Positions 15,290-24,980 are shown, counted from the first letter of the stretch. The stretch is 64,000 bases of DNA from Firmicutes bacterium CAG:345 (GCA_000433315.1 FR893385.1:28435-92434); one strand, 5' to 3'. Translations and numbers: made by a program. The notes: generated by a model from the sequence alone, not told the origin.

Positions 15290-16468
15290 ATGGTAAACGC
15301 ATTTTATTTTAATAAAAAAATTATTGAAGATTTTAGAAGTGCAGTAAATAAATCTCCTATTTTTGCTAGAAAAAATGAATATAAATTACTTTATAGCAAG
15401 GCGTGTGTTTTGATGAATAGAATTGATAGTGCTATTAGTTATTTTAATTCTCATAATGAAAAGCCTAAAAGTGAAGAGGAATTAATTTTGTATTTCGTTG
15501 AAGCTGCTATTTTAAAAGATGGTGTTTATCAAATGTATGAAAATCTCTTTAGAGAGAAGCCACCTTTGATTGAAAGTAAAAAGTGGTTTATCGATGCGCA
15601 AACATATGGAAAAAAACTATTTGAAAAAGATGTATGTCCTTATGATGACACTTATTTTGAGTATTTAAGGGCATTAATATTTGCACATCCATTCGAAACA
15701 TCTAAAGGGTGCCGCTCTAATAGAGTTTTTATGTCAGAAGGTGAAATTCATATGTCGCCTTGGGTTATTGCTAACTATAATGATCCGAATAGAGAAGTTG
15801 TCGGATTAAGAATTTATTCAAACAAAACTTTAGATTCATTAGAAGATATATTCATTGGCTTTTCAAATTTAAAAAATTATTTATTGGAAAGATATAATTT
15901 GATTCCTAAATTAACTGATAAAATTAATGATATTATTAACAGTGAGAAGAAAACTTGGCTTAGGCATAAGATTGTTCACTCAAATGATTTTTATTTAGAT
16001 CTAATTGAAATTGAAAATGTTTACAAAGAAAGATTCATACGCATCGAAATAGTAAGTGACTACAAAGATATTTATTCCATTAAGTGCGATTCAAAATTAA
16101 ATATAGAATCCATAGATAAAGTAAGATTTATTTTGAACAACAAAATAATAAAAGCAATTGATTATTTGAACAATAATGAAAATGACAATGCTGAGGAAGA
16201 ATTGTGCTTTATTTATAAAAGGCCTAAAAATATGCATGAATTCGCTCATTACGAATTAGAAAAGATATTCACATATTTGCCAAATGAAAGAGCTAAAATT
16301 GAAATTGGTTCTAATGAAGAATGGGGGTTAATTCAAGCAAAAAATTTTTATTCAAAATATGCATATAAATATGTTTTCATAGATTTTGAAAATTATAGTT
16401 ATAATGAAATAAAAACACTTGTCACAGTCGCGTGTATATTGGGGTTTGTTGAAGAAACAAAAAAATAA
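15290..16468 (+). CDS. HEPN-like protein of a candidate defence module
   Basis: A 392-residue soluble protein with good ribosome site (GGAGGTAGGAA) and no membrane or signal segment. I do not recognise the full family. Helical segments EEELILYFVEAAILKDGVYQ and YFEYLRALIFAHPFETSKGC resemble HEPN-type RNase domains, with Arg127 and His133 as a possible R-x5-H pair. A second pair, Arg225-His230 in WLRHKIVHSND, has the exact R-x4-H spacing of many HEPN domains. One of these may be the active site. It lies between repeat copy A and a decayed recombinase tail, 548 bases upstream of an HTH-HEPN fusion gene. The role is inferred to be stress- or phage-related. Confidence 0.55.
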   Translation: MVNAFYFNKKIIEDFRSAVNKSPIFARKNEYKLLYSKACVLMNRIDSAISYFNSHNEKPKSEEELILYFVEAAILKDGVYQMYENLFREKPPLIESKKWFIDAQTYGKKLFEKDVCPYDDTYFEYLRALIFAHPFETSKGCRSNRVFMSEGEIHMSPWVIANYNDPNREVVGLRIYSNKTLDSLEDIFIGFSNLKNYLLERYNLIPKLTDKINDIINSEKKTWLRHKIVHSNDFYLDLIEIENVYKERFIRIEIVSDYKDIYSIKCDSKLNIESIDKVRFILNNKIIKAIDYLNNNENDNAEEELCFIYKRPKNMHEFAHYELEKIFTYLPNERAKIEIGSNEEWGLIQAKNFYSKYAYKYVFIDFENYSYNEIKTLVTVACILGFVEETKK

Positions 16469-17016
16469 TACGTTTAATAAAAAATCAGTTGTATAATTAT
16501 CATAAGTAATAAAATTTGATAGTTACTAATCATTGTGATTGTGTGTGAATTGGTTTAAAAGCTAATAAAAAATTCGAGAACTGCTCAATCACAGAATTAT
16601 TAACAAACAAAACACAATGAATTAAACTCAAAATATAACAAAAAACTATACTGAACAAAGCCTACAAGCAAAACAAATAAATAAAAAGTCATTCATTTCT
16701 GTAAAACTTGAAGCTCAAAAATGTTTAATTAATTATCAATATGAGGAACTTTGAATGATTATGGTTGAAAAAGCAATCGTTCATAGAGATAAATCAATAA
16801 CATTCAAATTTTATAATGGAAACGAAATAACAATAGCTGCTCTTTAACAAGTGACATTTTTGCAATTTGATAAAAGCAATGATAGAATTAAATTATCAAC
16901 TAATCATGGAGTTATTTTTATAAGACTCTACTTGAATAAATATCAACTCTCGGAAGAGTATGTAAAGGTTTTTAATCTACTTGTTTTATAATTATTGTGC
17001 AGGAGGAAAAACATAA
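16469..17016 (+). other. Intergenic stretch with a decayed recombinase end
   Basis: 548 bases without an intact gene. The only coding trace is the serine recombinase tail at 16755-16847, listed separately. The rest is AT-rich with no repeat or RNA that I can see. AGGAGG before 17017 is the ribosome site of the next gene. Confidence 0.6.
16755..16847 (+). pseudogene. C-terminal tail of a large serine recombinase
   Basis: The frame MIMVEKAIVHRDKSITFKFY followed by NGNEITIAAL is the usual last segment of large serine recombinases (VEKIIVH..K.TF.F..G.E). The upstream codons YEEL run into TGA in the same frame, so only the last 30 residues survive. It marks a lost mobile element inside the accessory block. 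Confidence 0.6.
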
Positions 17017-18972
17017 ATGGAAACTATAGGAGATAGAATAAAGAGTAAAAGAAAAGAGGCTGGAATGACACAACTAGAATTAGCTAGCAAATTAAATGTT
17101 ACTGATAGAGCTGTGAGTAAATGGGAGCAGAATGAAGGAAACCCTGATATTAGCATTCTTCCAAGAATTGCTGATTTATTTAATGTAACACTTGATTATC
17201 TTATGACTGGTATAGAACCTAAAAAAGAAGTAATAATAATGTCAAAGATAGAACTTTGTGCCAAAAATGACGATCCTTCAATGATTAAATCATTACCATC
17301 AAATACAGATGAAAATGGGAAAACCCTTCTAGACTATGTAAAGCAATATGATAGTAAAAAAGTTTTAAAAGCATTAATAGATAATTGCTCACATCAAACG
17401 CATTATATGTATTTATTTAATGCGCATCGAAGAACAGTGAAAGATGCAATTGAAATAATGCTTACATGTATTCCAGTTGACAGAGAACGTAAAGTAATAA
17501 AAGAAATATATGACAAAGAAATTAGAAATGCTGATGAAGATTTTATTAGAGCGTTAAATATGAATGATGATTATAGCAAAAAAATAGTTGATGGCTTTAA
17601 AAAAATCTTTAGGCTTTTAGTGAAACAATATAATAGTTTATCCGAAGAGCAAAAAGATTATTATTTTGGAATGAAAGAAAATGAAGGTGAAGGACAAACT
17701 ACATGTTGGTTTAATGCATATCCTTTTTTTGTAGAATATTCTATTATAGAAAAAAAGCAAAAATTACTTTCCATTTTACTTGAACAAATCGAAAAGCATA
17801 ATGCTTGGGTTGATTCATCAATAGAAAAAATAAGAAAAGAACATTGCACACAAACTGATTTTATTTATTATCGTCAACATTTTCATGGCAAAAAAGTATA
17901 TTGTTTACAATCAACACTAGATTATCTTCTTTCAAAAAAAGATTTCAAACTTGCGTATAGAATAAATTCATTTTTAGAAAAGCCATATGTGAGAAGAAAA
18001 ATCGAATTGCTCGAAGTAGAAAATAATGCAACTATCACAGAAAAAGATAAAACAGAATTTAGATGTGTCGATTGTCATATGATTGTTCCTGAAGAAATTG
18101 AAAAATTAAAAGATTTAAAATATGTCAAATCTATTTTAGAGAATAATTATGCAAATTATTATGAAATGGTTTATAAGCTTTTAAAAAGCAACAAAAAAGA
18201 ATTATATAAATTTTTTATTGATAATAATTTACTTGATTTAGCAGATTTTTTAATGAATGGCAACGAAAAAAAACTATTACATGAAAGTTGGGAATATTTC
18301 AATTCTAGATGTAGTGATGAATTAACAATAAAACAACCAGTAATTATAACAAGAGATAGTTATCTACCAACAACAGATAAAAAATATGTTTATTATCAAG
18401 ATCTTAGAAATGTTTGCAGTGATATTGATAATGAATCGAAAAAAATAGATAAAAATAAATTATTAGAGTATTTTGAATCATTTAAAAACAATGTTTTTGA
18501 AAAGACTAAAGCAATCGTTACTGCCGAAGAAAAAGATAAGCAGGACAAAATAGAGAGAGCAAAATTGGTAAAAGGACTAACACGTGAATATTTCGACGAT
18601 CTTCTTTCAAATGATGATGAAGAAATATTCGTCATAAAGTTGTGTTCGCTATTTGATGCAATTTTACGTTTTGACTATAAATGTGACGCTGAAGACTTTT
18701 ACGGAAGAATGAATCAATTTTTCGATAAAGGACCTAAAAGTCAGTATTACGATAACGATGATTCCGGATATATGGTCTTAAATACTGACTATGAAAATGA
18801 ATATGTTCAACCTTGGAATGATAATCGTGAATTAATGAATAAACTCAGAATTAAAAGAAACACTATAGTTCATCCCGAAAATGATGAACGTGCTAATTTA
18901 AATAATGAAGAATTAAAACAATGTTTAGATTTTGTTTTTGCAGCTAATGGAGGAAATATATTCAATGGATAA
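17017..18972 (+). CDS. XRE-family HTH protein fused to a C-terminal HEPN-like domain
   Basis: The N-terminal 66 residues are a clear Cro/CI-type HTH: IGDRIKSKRKEAGMTQLELA followed by DRAVSKWEQNEGNPDISIL. The middle (about 70-520) is a long helical region; SMIKSLPSNTDENGKTLLDY near its start looks like an ankyrin-type repeat, and FRCVDCHM adds a CxxC pair. The C-terminal region (about 530-651) ends with LRIKRNTIVHPENDE, where Arg614 and His619 give the R-x4-H pair of HEPN RNases (RN...H form). Total 651 residues. It overlaps the next gene by eight bases. A sensor/regulator with RNase output is a reasonable inference, not shown. Confidence 0.65.
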   Translation: METIGDRIKSKRKEAGMTQLELASKLNVTDRAVSKWEQNEGNPDISILPRIADLFNVTLDYLMTGIEPKKEVIIMSKIELCAKNDDPSMIKSLPSNTDENGKTLLDYVKQYDSKKVLKALIDNCSHQTHYMYLFNAHRRTVKDAIEIMLTCIPVDRERKVIKEIYDKEIRNADEDFIRALNMNDDYSKKIVDGFKKIFRLLVKQYNSLSEEQKDYYFGMKENEGEGQTTCWFNAYPFFVEYSIIEKKQKLLSILLEQIEKHNAWVDSSIEKIRKEHCTQTDFIYYRQHFHGKKVYCLQSTLDYLLSKKDFKLAYRINSFLEKPYVRRKIELLEVENNATITEKDKTEFRCVDCHMIVPEEIEKLKDLKYVKSILENNYANYYEMVYKLLKSNKKELYKFFIDNNLLDLADFLMNGNEKKLLHESWEYFNSRCSDELTIKQPVIITRDSYLPTTDKKYVYYQDLRNVCSDIDNESKKIDKNKLLEYFESFKNNVFEKTKAIVTAEEKDKQDKIERAKLVKGLTREYFDDLLSNDDEEIFVIKLCSLFDAILRFDYKCDAEDFYGRMNQFFDKGPKSQYYDNDDSGYMVLNTDYENEYVQPWNDNRELMNKLRIKRNTIVHPENDERANLNNEELKQCLDFVFAANGGNIFNG

Positions 18973-19624
18973 GTATCAAATAAATTTTTTAAAAGGAATT
19001 ATAGTCAGTGTAGATAATGCTGATGGATGTGGAAATTTTGAAATAGATAGTGAAGGTAATTTAATTATTGTACAAAATGAGAATTACAACATTACAAATT
19101 ATGTTTTGAAGATCAAAAACAAAGATTTATCATCAGTTTCTTATTATGTTAATGCATGGAAGAAAGCTAATATAGAAAATGATATTGCAAGCATTCCAGT
19201 TGACTTTAACAATCCAACAACAATTATAAAAATCGAATTAAAAGATGGATTGGTTGATGATTTCAATGCGCAAATAATCTTAAAGAATGCTGATAAAGCG
19301 TCATGGGATGAAAAATACTCAAAAAAGGTCAATGAAGAAAGGATAAAAAATATTGGCTGCATTTTATGCGATGAAAGCATGATTCACACGTTAATATTTA
19401 AGCCTTGCTGTAATAAATATAATTATTCTATCGTTAAATGGTATGCAAAAGGATACATGAAAAACCAACATTATAGTGAAATAAATAAACAATATTTTTT
19501 AGAAGAACAAAAAATAAATACAAAATTTTATTCAAACATTGAATGTGCATTTTACGTTGCTGCAGAAATATCTCAATTTGATAAATATGGTAATTTACTA
19601 GTTTCAACAAAAATAAACTTCTAG
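18965..19624 (+). CDS. Cys-containing partner protein, function unknown
   Basis: I take the ATG at 18965, with GGAGG at 18949-18953, rather than an earlier in-frame ATG inside the HTH-HEPN gene. This gives 219 residues. No signal or membrane segment is seen. The first half is strand-rich (GCGNFEIDSEGNLIIVQNEN). The second half has GCILCDESMIH and KPCCNKYN, a possible zinc site. The start overlaps the end of the HTH-HEPN gene and the stop is 12 bases before the exonuclease gene, so the three are translated together. I do not recognise a family. Confidence 0.6.
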   Translation: MDKYQINFLKGIIVSVDNADGCGNFEIDSEGNLIIVQNENYNITNYVLKIKNKDLSSVSYYVNAWKKANIENDIASIPVDFNNPTTIIKIELKDGLVDDFNAQIILKNADKASWDEKYSKKVNEERIKNIGCILCDESMIHTLIFKPCCNKYNYSIVKWYAKGYMKNQHYSEINKQYFLEEQKINTKFYSNIECAFYVAAEISQFDKYGNLLVSTKINF

Positions 19625-19636
19625 AGGTTTGCGATA

Positions 19637-20602
19637 ATGTTAAAATATTTATTTTTTGATATTGAATGCTCTAATTGTTTTGGAAGAAATCCAAAGATGT
19701 GTGAGTTTGGATATGTACTAACTGATGAAAATTTTAAGGTGATACGAAGCGATTCAATTCCTATGTCACCAGGTAGAAAAAATCATGAAAATAGATTTGA
19801 TCTAACTATATACAAAAGAGACCCTGAATTTCAATGGGCATACGATATCGATTATTATTTTAAATGCCCTGAATTTCCTGAATACTATGAATTAATAAGT
19901 AGATTATTTAAAACAGAAAATGTTGTTATATTTGGATATTCTATTGATAATGATATTCGTTATTTAGACAACGCTTTTAAAAGATATAAATTAAATCCTA
20001 TTGAATATGAAGTTTATGATATTCAAAGAATGATGAAATATTATTCTGAGAAAAAAGAAAGATTTATGGGGCTAGAGGATGCGTTTAAAAAACTTTGTTC
20101 AATAAATGAATTTATAAAACTGCAAAAGCATTTGTCTAGAGACGATGCATTTATGGCAATGAGAGTTCTTCAAAAAATGTGTGAGAATCTTGAGGTAACT
20201 CCTTTAGAAATGATTGAATTGTGTGATAATTGTAAATATGATTCAAAAGAGTATTTAACAAAATACAACAAAAATCAATATTACAAAAAAGAAAAGGAAA
20301 TTGGCCAGACTATGTGGGGAAATTTTTATAGAGAATGCACCCCAATGTTAGAAAATGATGAATCTATAGGAAAAATAATCACTATTAGTGGAAAAATCAA
20401 AGAAAATCCTATTGTGTTACAAGAATTAATAAAACTAATAAAAGATAATGGTTTTATTGGCTTCGATAAAATAAGTGGATCCGATTATTTAATATCTTTA
20501 AACAATGAAGATTCTATTAGAATTAAAAATGCATTGAAGCATCCTTATCACGGAAAAATTATAACAATTCAAGAGTTTCAAAATTTAGAAGTTAAAATAT
20601 AG
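19637..20602 (+). CDS. DEDDh 3'-5' exonuclease fused to a BRCT-like domain
   Basis: The N-terminal domain (1-180) has all three exonuclease motifs: LFFDIEC (Asp8, Glu10), YSIDNDIRYLD (Asp106) and KHLSRDDAFMA (His165, Asp170), the DEDDh order found in DnaQ-like enzymes. Residues 244-318 look like a BRCT domain: KIITISGKIKENPIVLQELI then SDYLISLNNEDSIRIKNAL, as in the GK.....G-to-DYL.. pattern. A CxxC-like DNCK lies between. The protein (321 residues) should cut single-stranded DNA or RNA from the 3' end. The last gene of the module; its start is 12 bases after the previous stop with GAGG before it. Confidence 0.75.
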   Translation: MLKYLFFDIECSNCFGRNPKMCEFGYVLTDENFKVIRSDSIPMSPGRKNHENRFDLTIYKRDPEFQWAYDIDYYFKCPEFPEYYELISRLFKTENVVIFGYSIDNDIRYLDNAFKRYKLNPIEYEVYDIQRMMKYYSEKKERFMGLEDAFKKLCSINEFIKLQKHLSRDDAFMAMRVLQKMCENLEVTPLEMIELCDNCKYDSKEYLTKYNKNQYYKKEKEIGQTMWGNFYRECTPMLENDESIGKIITISGKIKENPIVLQELIKLIKDNGFIGFDKISGSDYLISLNNEDSIRIKNALKHPYHGKIITIQEFQNLEVKI

Positions 20603-20663
20603 AGTATGCAAAATTTCATTGCTTAGAATATGCATTGAATCAATATTGATTATCAAACTAATA

Positions 20664-20894
20664 ATAGTAGAATAGGTCTGATACAATGCTATCAGGCTTT
20701 TTTGTTGCAAAAATATCAGAATTTACGTTTAAAACGCGATATTTTGCTTTAAAAATAGAATTTTATTAGTTTGACAGGCTGTTGGTAGGCTTCGTTTAGA
20801 GGTTCTATTAGTAGCTTTTTATTTTGCTTTTGCACGATTTAAACTCAAGGGTGCTAAAATTCTACACGATTTAACACAATTTGAAATTTGAGAT
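20664..20894 (+). repeat. Long intergenic repeat, copy B
   Basis: Begins ATAGTAGAATAGG and shares, in order, CTGATACAATGCTATCAGG, CTTTTTTGTTGCA, GATATTTTGCTTTAAAAAT, TTTTTATTTTGCTTTT and GGGTGCTAAAATTCTACACG with copy C at 33060. It ends near TTTGAGATAA. The CTGATA / TATCAG hairpin plus T run near its left end can stop transcription from the exonuclease gene. The remaining bases up to 21095 hold no gene that I can see, only the GGAGG site of the next one. Confidence 0.85.
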
Positions 20895-21095
20895 AATATA
20901 GCTTTGACGTTATTCCACAATTTGCTTGTAATTTTCTAAAACTTGTAATTTTCTGAAAAAAGTGCTATAAGTTTTATGTAATTTAATACTATATTTATAA
21001 GGCTTATATTTTGCTAACAATAGTGAAAAACAATGGTTAATTGAATATCTAAAAACTATTGCATAAAAATACTGACAAATGGAGGTTGAAAGAAT

Positions 21096-21719
21096 ATGTT
21101 AAGAAATAAATTGTCAATTATTGGTTACACAGTACTTTTATCGATAACTTGTGTTAGTTTAGTTGCATGTGGTAATATTGACGACAGTGGTGAAAACAAA
21201 AATCCTGTTCACGATACTTCAAAATGGTTTACAGAAGAAGAATTGTCGTTAAAAGGGCTTACTGGTTTGACTGCACCGACTGGATTGTCAGGAGAGATGC
21301 AATCAAGCGATGCATGGTATAACGGCGGATACTCATTTTCACAAGTCTGTCCGAATGAAGATACATTTATGACGAATGCAGAAACATATTTTTCGTATTT
21401 TAAAACAAATTATAATGGAATGTTCGGCAAACCAAAACTTGAAAAGTTTAGTATGGATACAAACGAAAATTGGTATATTATAGAGCAAAAGAATGATTTG
21501 TCTGACTATTTCGATAATAATCCTAGTAATTTGTACGAGTTCTATTATGTAAGGGATAACACTTTAGATAATGGCTATTTTACAAGAGGCTCGGTTTGGA
21601 TTTTTGAAATTAGATATGAATTTGATACTAATTCTAATGAATATAAATTTAAACTATTTATTGAAAGTGCTGATTCTTCTCGAAATGGAATTTATACAAA
21701 TTATTACAAAATGAGATGA
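21096..21719 (+). CDS. Putative lipoprotein, function unknown
   Basis: A 207-residue protein with a type II signal: SIIGYTVLLSITCVSLVACG, lipid-modified Cys at about residue 25. The mature part begins acidic and then has GLTGLTAPTGLSGEMQSSD, a linker-like stretch, followed by an aromatic-rich domain. Not recognised. GGAGG at 21082-21086 supports the start. The stop is TGA. It lies alone between repeat copy B and an AT-rich stretch. Confidence 0.6.
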   Translation: MLRNKLSIIGYTVLLSITCVSLVACGNIDDSGENKNPVHDTSKWFTEEELSLKGLTGLTAPTGLSGEMQSSDAWYNGGYSFSQVCPNEDTFMTNAETYFSYFKTNYNGMFGKPKLEKFSMDTNENWYIIEQKNDLSDYFDNNPSNLYEFYYVRDNTLDNGYFTRGSVWIFEIRYEFDTNSNEYKFKLFIESADSSRNGIYTNYYKMR

Positions 21720-22226
21720 AGTCAATATATATAATTGATTGGAGAATAGATGTTAGCAAAACAACACAATGTTCCGTAAAATCGCAACGAAATCAACAAT
21801 TCCTATTTCATATATTTTTTAACAGTAGCTTTGATGAACATACGAGTAAATTGATGTGATATATGTGACAAGGTAGTAAATTTAGTAATAGTTCAAAAGA
21901 AAATCTTTGAAATTTAATTTGAGTTGGCTTATTTTATGTGCTTAAATATCTATAAATGTTAAATTGAAGAGTTAGTGATAGTTATGTTACATATTGTGCT
22001 ATATTAAGAAACGATATTCAAAAATACTGTTGCTAAAATTTTCATAATTACAAGAGTAGTGCTAGCATTGATACTATGCTATCAACTCTTACATAAGAAT
22101 GCATTAGTTTGATACAGTAAAATGTGTCGAACTTTTTTATTTTTACGAGAGTTTGATTCTTACTATAGTTTCGAACTCGCAAACTTTGATACATAAAATA
22201 TTATATTTTTTCATTTTATTAAACAT
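21720..22226 (+). other. AT-rich stretch without a gene
   Basis: No intact frame or known RNA is visible. Short pieces such as GATACTATGCTATCA (about 22059-22073) recall the hairpin of the long repeat, so this may be a very degraded copy. It contains the terminator at 22107-22138. Confidence 0.4.
22107..22138 (+). terminator. Terminator-like hairpin
   Basis: GTTTGATACA / TGTGTCGAAC pair throughout with G-T pairs, followed by TTTTTT. Confidence 0.65.
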
Positions 22227-22771
22227 TTATGTCTTACTCAAATTTATAAATTGATATTTTATAATTAGCTTTTTTTGATATTTTAATGCTACTCCTGTTC
22301 CACCACATGAACCTAATTCATTATTGACCGGAATCATAAAGGAAAAAGCAAGTGCAATATACCCTTCATCTTTATTAAAAACTTTGGATGGTATTTTAAT
22401 ATCTTCATAACTATTATAAGAAATATAATAATTATGCCATTTTTTCTTTTTTGTAAATACATAATTATCATTTGCTATACTATCATAATCATATTGCTTA
22501 AGAAGTATGGATGATTGTTCATAAGAAACATAATGACTGTCTTCGTTTAAGAAAACAAATACTTGAGTATCATTATTGCATGCAATATAGTCAGAACTCA
22601 TATACCAAAGACCTAAATATAATTTTATGGTTATGTCTTCTATATCATATTCGTTTTGTAACTCGCAGTCCAAATAATAAGGTTGTTCTGATTTATGAAT
22701 AAACGCATTATTTGAAGGTGTACATCCACATAAAACTAATAATAACATTAAAAACATAAAATTTTTTTCAT
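22227..22771 (-). pseudogene. Small lipoprotein gene with a frameshift in its signal peptide
   Basis: From ATG 22757 the protein has 176 residues, starting MFLMLLLVLCGCTPSNN with a lipobox Cys. The better ribosome site (AGGAGA) serves another ATG at 22771, which reads MKKILCF and then stops. One extra base in the A5 run at 22750-22754 would join the two into MKKILCFLMLLLVLCGC, a normal lipoprotein signal. So either one base is missing or the short form from 22757 is used. The mature part contains GSCGGTGVALKY near the end and no recognised domain. Confidence 0.55.
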
Positions 22772-22984
22772 AATAGATAATCTCCTTTTAAATTATTATT
22801 CTAAATGAATGGCGTCTATACTCAAAATCAATATACAAAAAATTTGATATAAAACCGATGAATATTTAAAATCATATGTACTCATCTTCCTTTTAGCTAT
22901 TTTTATAATAAAATTCCTTAATAATTTTTAAGAAAATTACCTTTTATATGATACTTAAATAGATTTTATTATCAATTTGCTACC

Positions 22985-23578
22985 CAATAAAAATATTCTT
23001 TCGCTTTTTCTCTTTCAGCGGGACATCGTGAGCAAAATCGTGTTGTATCTATTGATTTAAAGAAATTAACTATATGTCAGCTTTCTAGTTCTCCTTCTAA
23101 TGAATTGTTTATTAAAGATATTTTTGTCAAAACAAAATACAAAATAGTATACGAAAAAAATATGGATGATTATCTTCTTTGTCATGCTGCTTTCGTTATT
23201 CCAGTAGCATTTGCTTGCTATAAAACAAATGGTAACCTCAATAAAATTAAAAGAAATAATGCTTATCTAAATAAAATTATCGATGCCAATATAGAAGCAT
23301 ATAGAATTATAAGTAATGCTGGTCATGAAATATTACCTGATGATGATAAAGACTTTGAAAGCAAAAAATATAGAAAAACTTGCTTTAAAATTTTTAAATT
23401 GATGTGTGGAACTAGTCTTGGAAAAATTTGTGCTTCTGATCATGCGATAAATGCTACTGATGAAATGAGTGCATTAAATGAAGATTTTTAAAAATTTTTT
23501 GATGAAAATAATGCAGCTTATCCTACATGGATTGAATTAGAAAATGACTATAAGAATTATTTAAAAAGACTATTTTAA
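22985..23578 (+). pseudogene. Ketopantoate reductase-like (ApbA/PanE family) remnant
   Basis: One frame gives YSFAFSLSAGHREQNRVVSI, LKKLTICQLSSSPSNELFIK, NMDDYLLCHAAFVIPVAFAC, SLGKICASDHAINATDEMSA and, after a TAA at 23489-23491, KFFDENNAAYPTWIELENDY. This is the second half of a 2-dehydropantoate 2-reductase-like protein of the type that accompanies flavin and membrane genes in Clostridia. The NADP-binding N-terminal half is missing, an upstream stop lies just before the frame, and an internal stop breaks it. It is therefore a pseudogene. Confidence 0.8.
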
Positions 23579-23657
23579 AAACAATTATCGAAGACTTATT
23601 TCTCAGTGTACTTTTTTTCTAATTTGTGCTATAGGAATTAGAAAAAGCGCCATTGGT

Positions 23658-24059
23658 ATGGTTCATCTTTATAGCCAAAAAGTACAAAATTGCTGTGTTG
23701 AATTAGGATTGATAACTCATAATAAAATTAAGCGCTATTCTATTTTATTTAAAATTATTTGCATTCCTGGATATATTATATATGTTTTACTCAGCGCATA
23801 TTTGATAAATGGTTTCAAAAGATTTCTTAAAGGTTTTTGGCAACTTCTTGTTATTCTATCAATCATTAATTTATTTGATCAATTATTAATTGATAATTTT
23901 TGGGTTGGTTATACTAATGCTTGGATAATACCTGGAACAGAAAACTTAAAACAATATATCACTAAAAAAGATAAATGTAAAAAATGGCTTTTTGGCACAG
24001 TTGGTATGGTAATAATATCAGCTATATTATCAGGATTAATGACAATTTTTATCAATTAA
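23658..24059 (+). CDS. Small membrane protein, perhaps N-terminally shortened
   Basis: A 133-residue frame with three hydrophobic helices (about 28-48, 60-76, 110-131). The segments MVHLYSQKVQNCCVELGLIT and WVGYTNAWIIPGTENLKQYI recall a family of small unannotated membrane proteins of Firmicutes. No ribosome site is seen at this ATG. The same frame stays open upstream for about 30 codons (ending ICAIGIRKSAIG before the Met), so the original N-terminus is probably further upstream and damaged. It follows the ketopantoate reductase remnant. Confidence 0.5.
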   Translation: MVHLYSQKVQNCCVELGLITHNKIKRYSILFKIICIPGYIIYVLLSAYLINGFKRFLKGFWQLLVILSIINLFDQLLIDNFWVGYTNAWIIPGTENLKQYITKKDKCKKWLFGTVGMVIISAILSGLMTIFIN

Positions 24060-24176
24060 AATGTCTCAATACAACCATTTCAATATAAAACTAATTAATA
24101 AATCATATTATCATTCATTTTAAAATTACAAACTATTGCTTTTATTGCTTTAAAGTGTTATTCTTTAAAAGCAACT

Positions 24177-24297
24177 TAAGGGAGTAGTTGACTCATTGAG
24201 TGATTGACCTACAAACCGGTCATAAAAACCAGGTTAATCTTAATTAACGAGACTTATGTTAGCTATTTTTAGAGGCTAACTATAGGGTCTCGTTTTA
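24177..24297 (+). ncRNA. yybP-ykoY (Mn2+-sensing) riboswitch with terminator platform
   Basis: The region has the strongly conserved AAGGGAGTAG at its 5' side (24177-24186) and GAGACTT at its 3' side (24249-24255), with paired stems between. The 3' GAGAC can also pair with GTCTCG at 24287-24292, forming a large hairpin (24247-24293) followed by TTTTATT, as expected for a transcriptional switch. Directly downstream is mntP, a classical target of this riboswitch class, which turns on when Mn2+ is high. Confidence 0.85.
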
Positions 24298-24320
24298 TTA
24301 TGGGGGATAAACAAAATACT

Positions 24321-24980
24321 ATGGATACTCTAATTTGGGTTTTAACTGCTATTGGATTAGGAGCAGGGCTTGCTATGGATGCTTGTGCAGTATCCATGAG
24401 TAATGGATTAGCTAATCCAAAAATGAAACTTGATAAAATATTTACCATCGCTGGATTTTTTGGCGTATTCCAAATAATTATGCCAATTTTCGGTTATTTA
24501 GCTGTCACTGTTTTAAGCGCTGCTTTAGGAGAAAAATTTACTACAATTTTCAGTTATTTAGTACCATGGATTGCTTTAATCTTACTTTTGATTTTAGGAA
24601 TTAAAATGTTAATTGAAGGTATTAAAGAAGGCAAAAATAATAAAAAGGAAAAAGATAATACAGAAGAAACCGTAAAAAATTTGACTATCAGAGGACTTTT
24701 TATTCAAGCAATAGCTACATCAATTGATGCATTAAGTGTCGGTGTTATTTATGGAAATGTTGTTCCTTTAGAAGCCTACTTAACATTCTTAATCGTTGGT
24801 ATAGTTACTTTTGGAATCAGTGTTGCCGCAGTCTTCATCGGAAAAAAATTCGGAACTATATTTTCTAACAAAGCAACTATAGCTGGTGGAATCATTCTTT
24901 GTGCAATTGGCTTAGAAATTTTCTTTACTCATTGGAATGATGTTGTCGCTGGAATTAATGCTATTTTTAATTTATTTTAA
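24321..24980 (+). CDS. mntP: Manganese efflux pump MntP
   Basis: Six membrane helices in two repeats, with the conserved acidic motifs GLAMDACAVSMSNG (first repeat) and ATSIDALSVGVIYG (second repeat). It exports Mn2+. A frame start at 24300 is possible, but ATG 24321 puts the protein start (MDTLIWVLTAIGLGAGLAMD) where family members begin, with GGGGGA upstream; this gives 219 residues. A charged loop of lysines and glutamates lies in the middle. It is under the Mn2+ riboswitch and co-transcribed with the exchanger 23 bases downstream. Confidence 0.93.
   Translation: MDTLIWVLTAIGLGAGLAMDACAVSMSNGLANPKMKLDKIFTIAGFFGVFQIIMPIFGYLAVTVLSAALGEKFTTIFSYLVPWIALILLLILGIKMLIEGIKEGKNNKKEKDNTEETVKNLTIRGLFIQAIATSIDALSVGVIYGNVVPLEAYLTFLIVGIVTFGISVAAVFIGKKFGTIFSNKATIAGGIILCAIGLEIFFTHWNDVVAGINAIFNLF

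Noticed and set aside
16751..16770. TGA read as Trp (mycoplasma code), because it interrupts a recombinase-like frame.
   Set aside because: TGA serves as stop for intact genes (48144-48146, 21717-21719), and all conserved Trp residues are TGG.
20603..21095. A hidden small RNA or retron in the 3' part of repeat copy B.
   Set aside because: No reverse transcriptase is nearby and no stable long fold was visible beyond the terminator hairpin.
14284..22226. A prophage or complete integrative element.
   Set aside because: There are no structural, lysis, conjugation or intact integrase genes, only single remnants.
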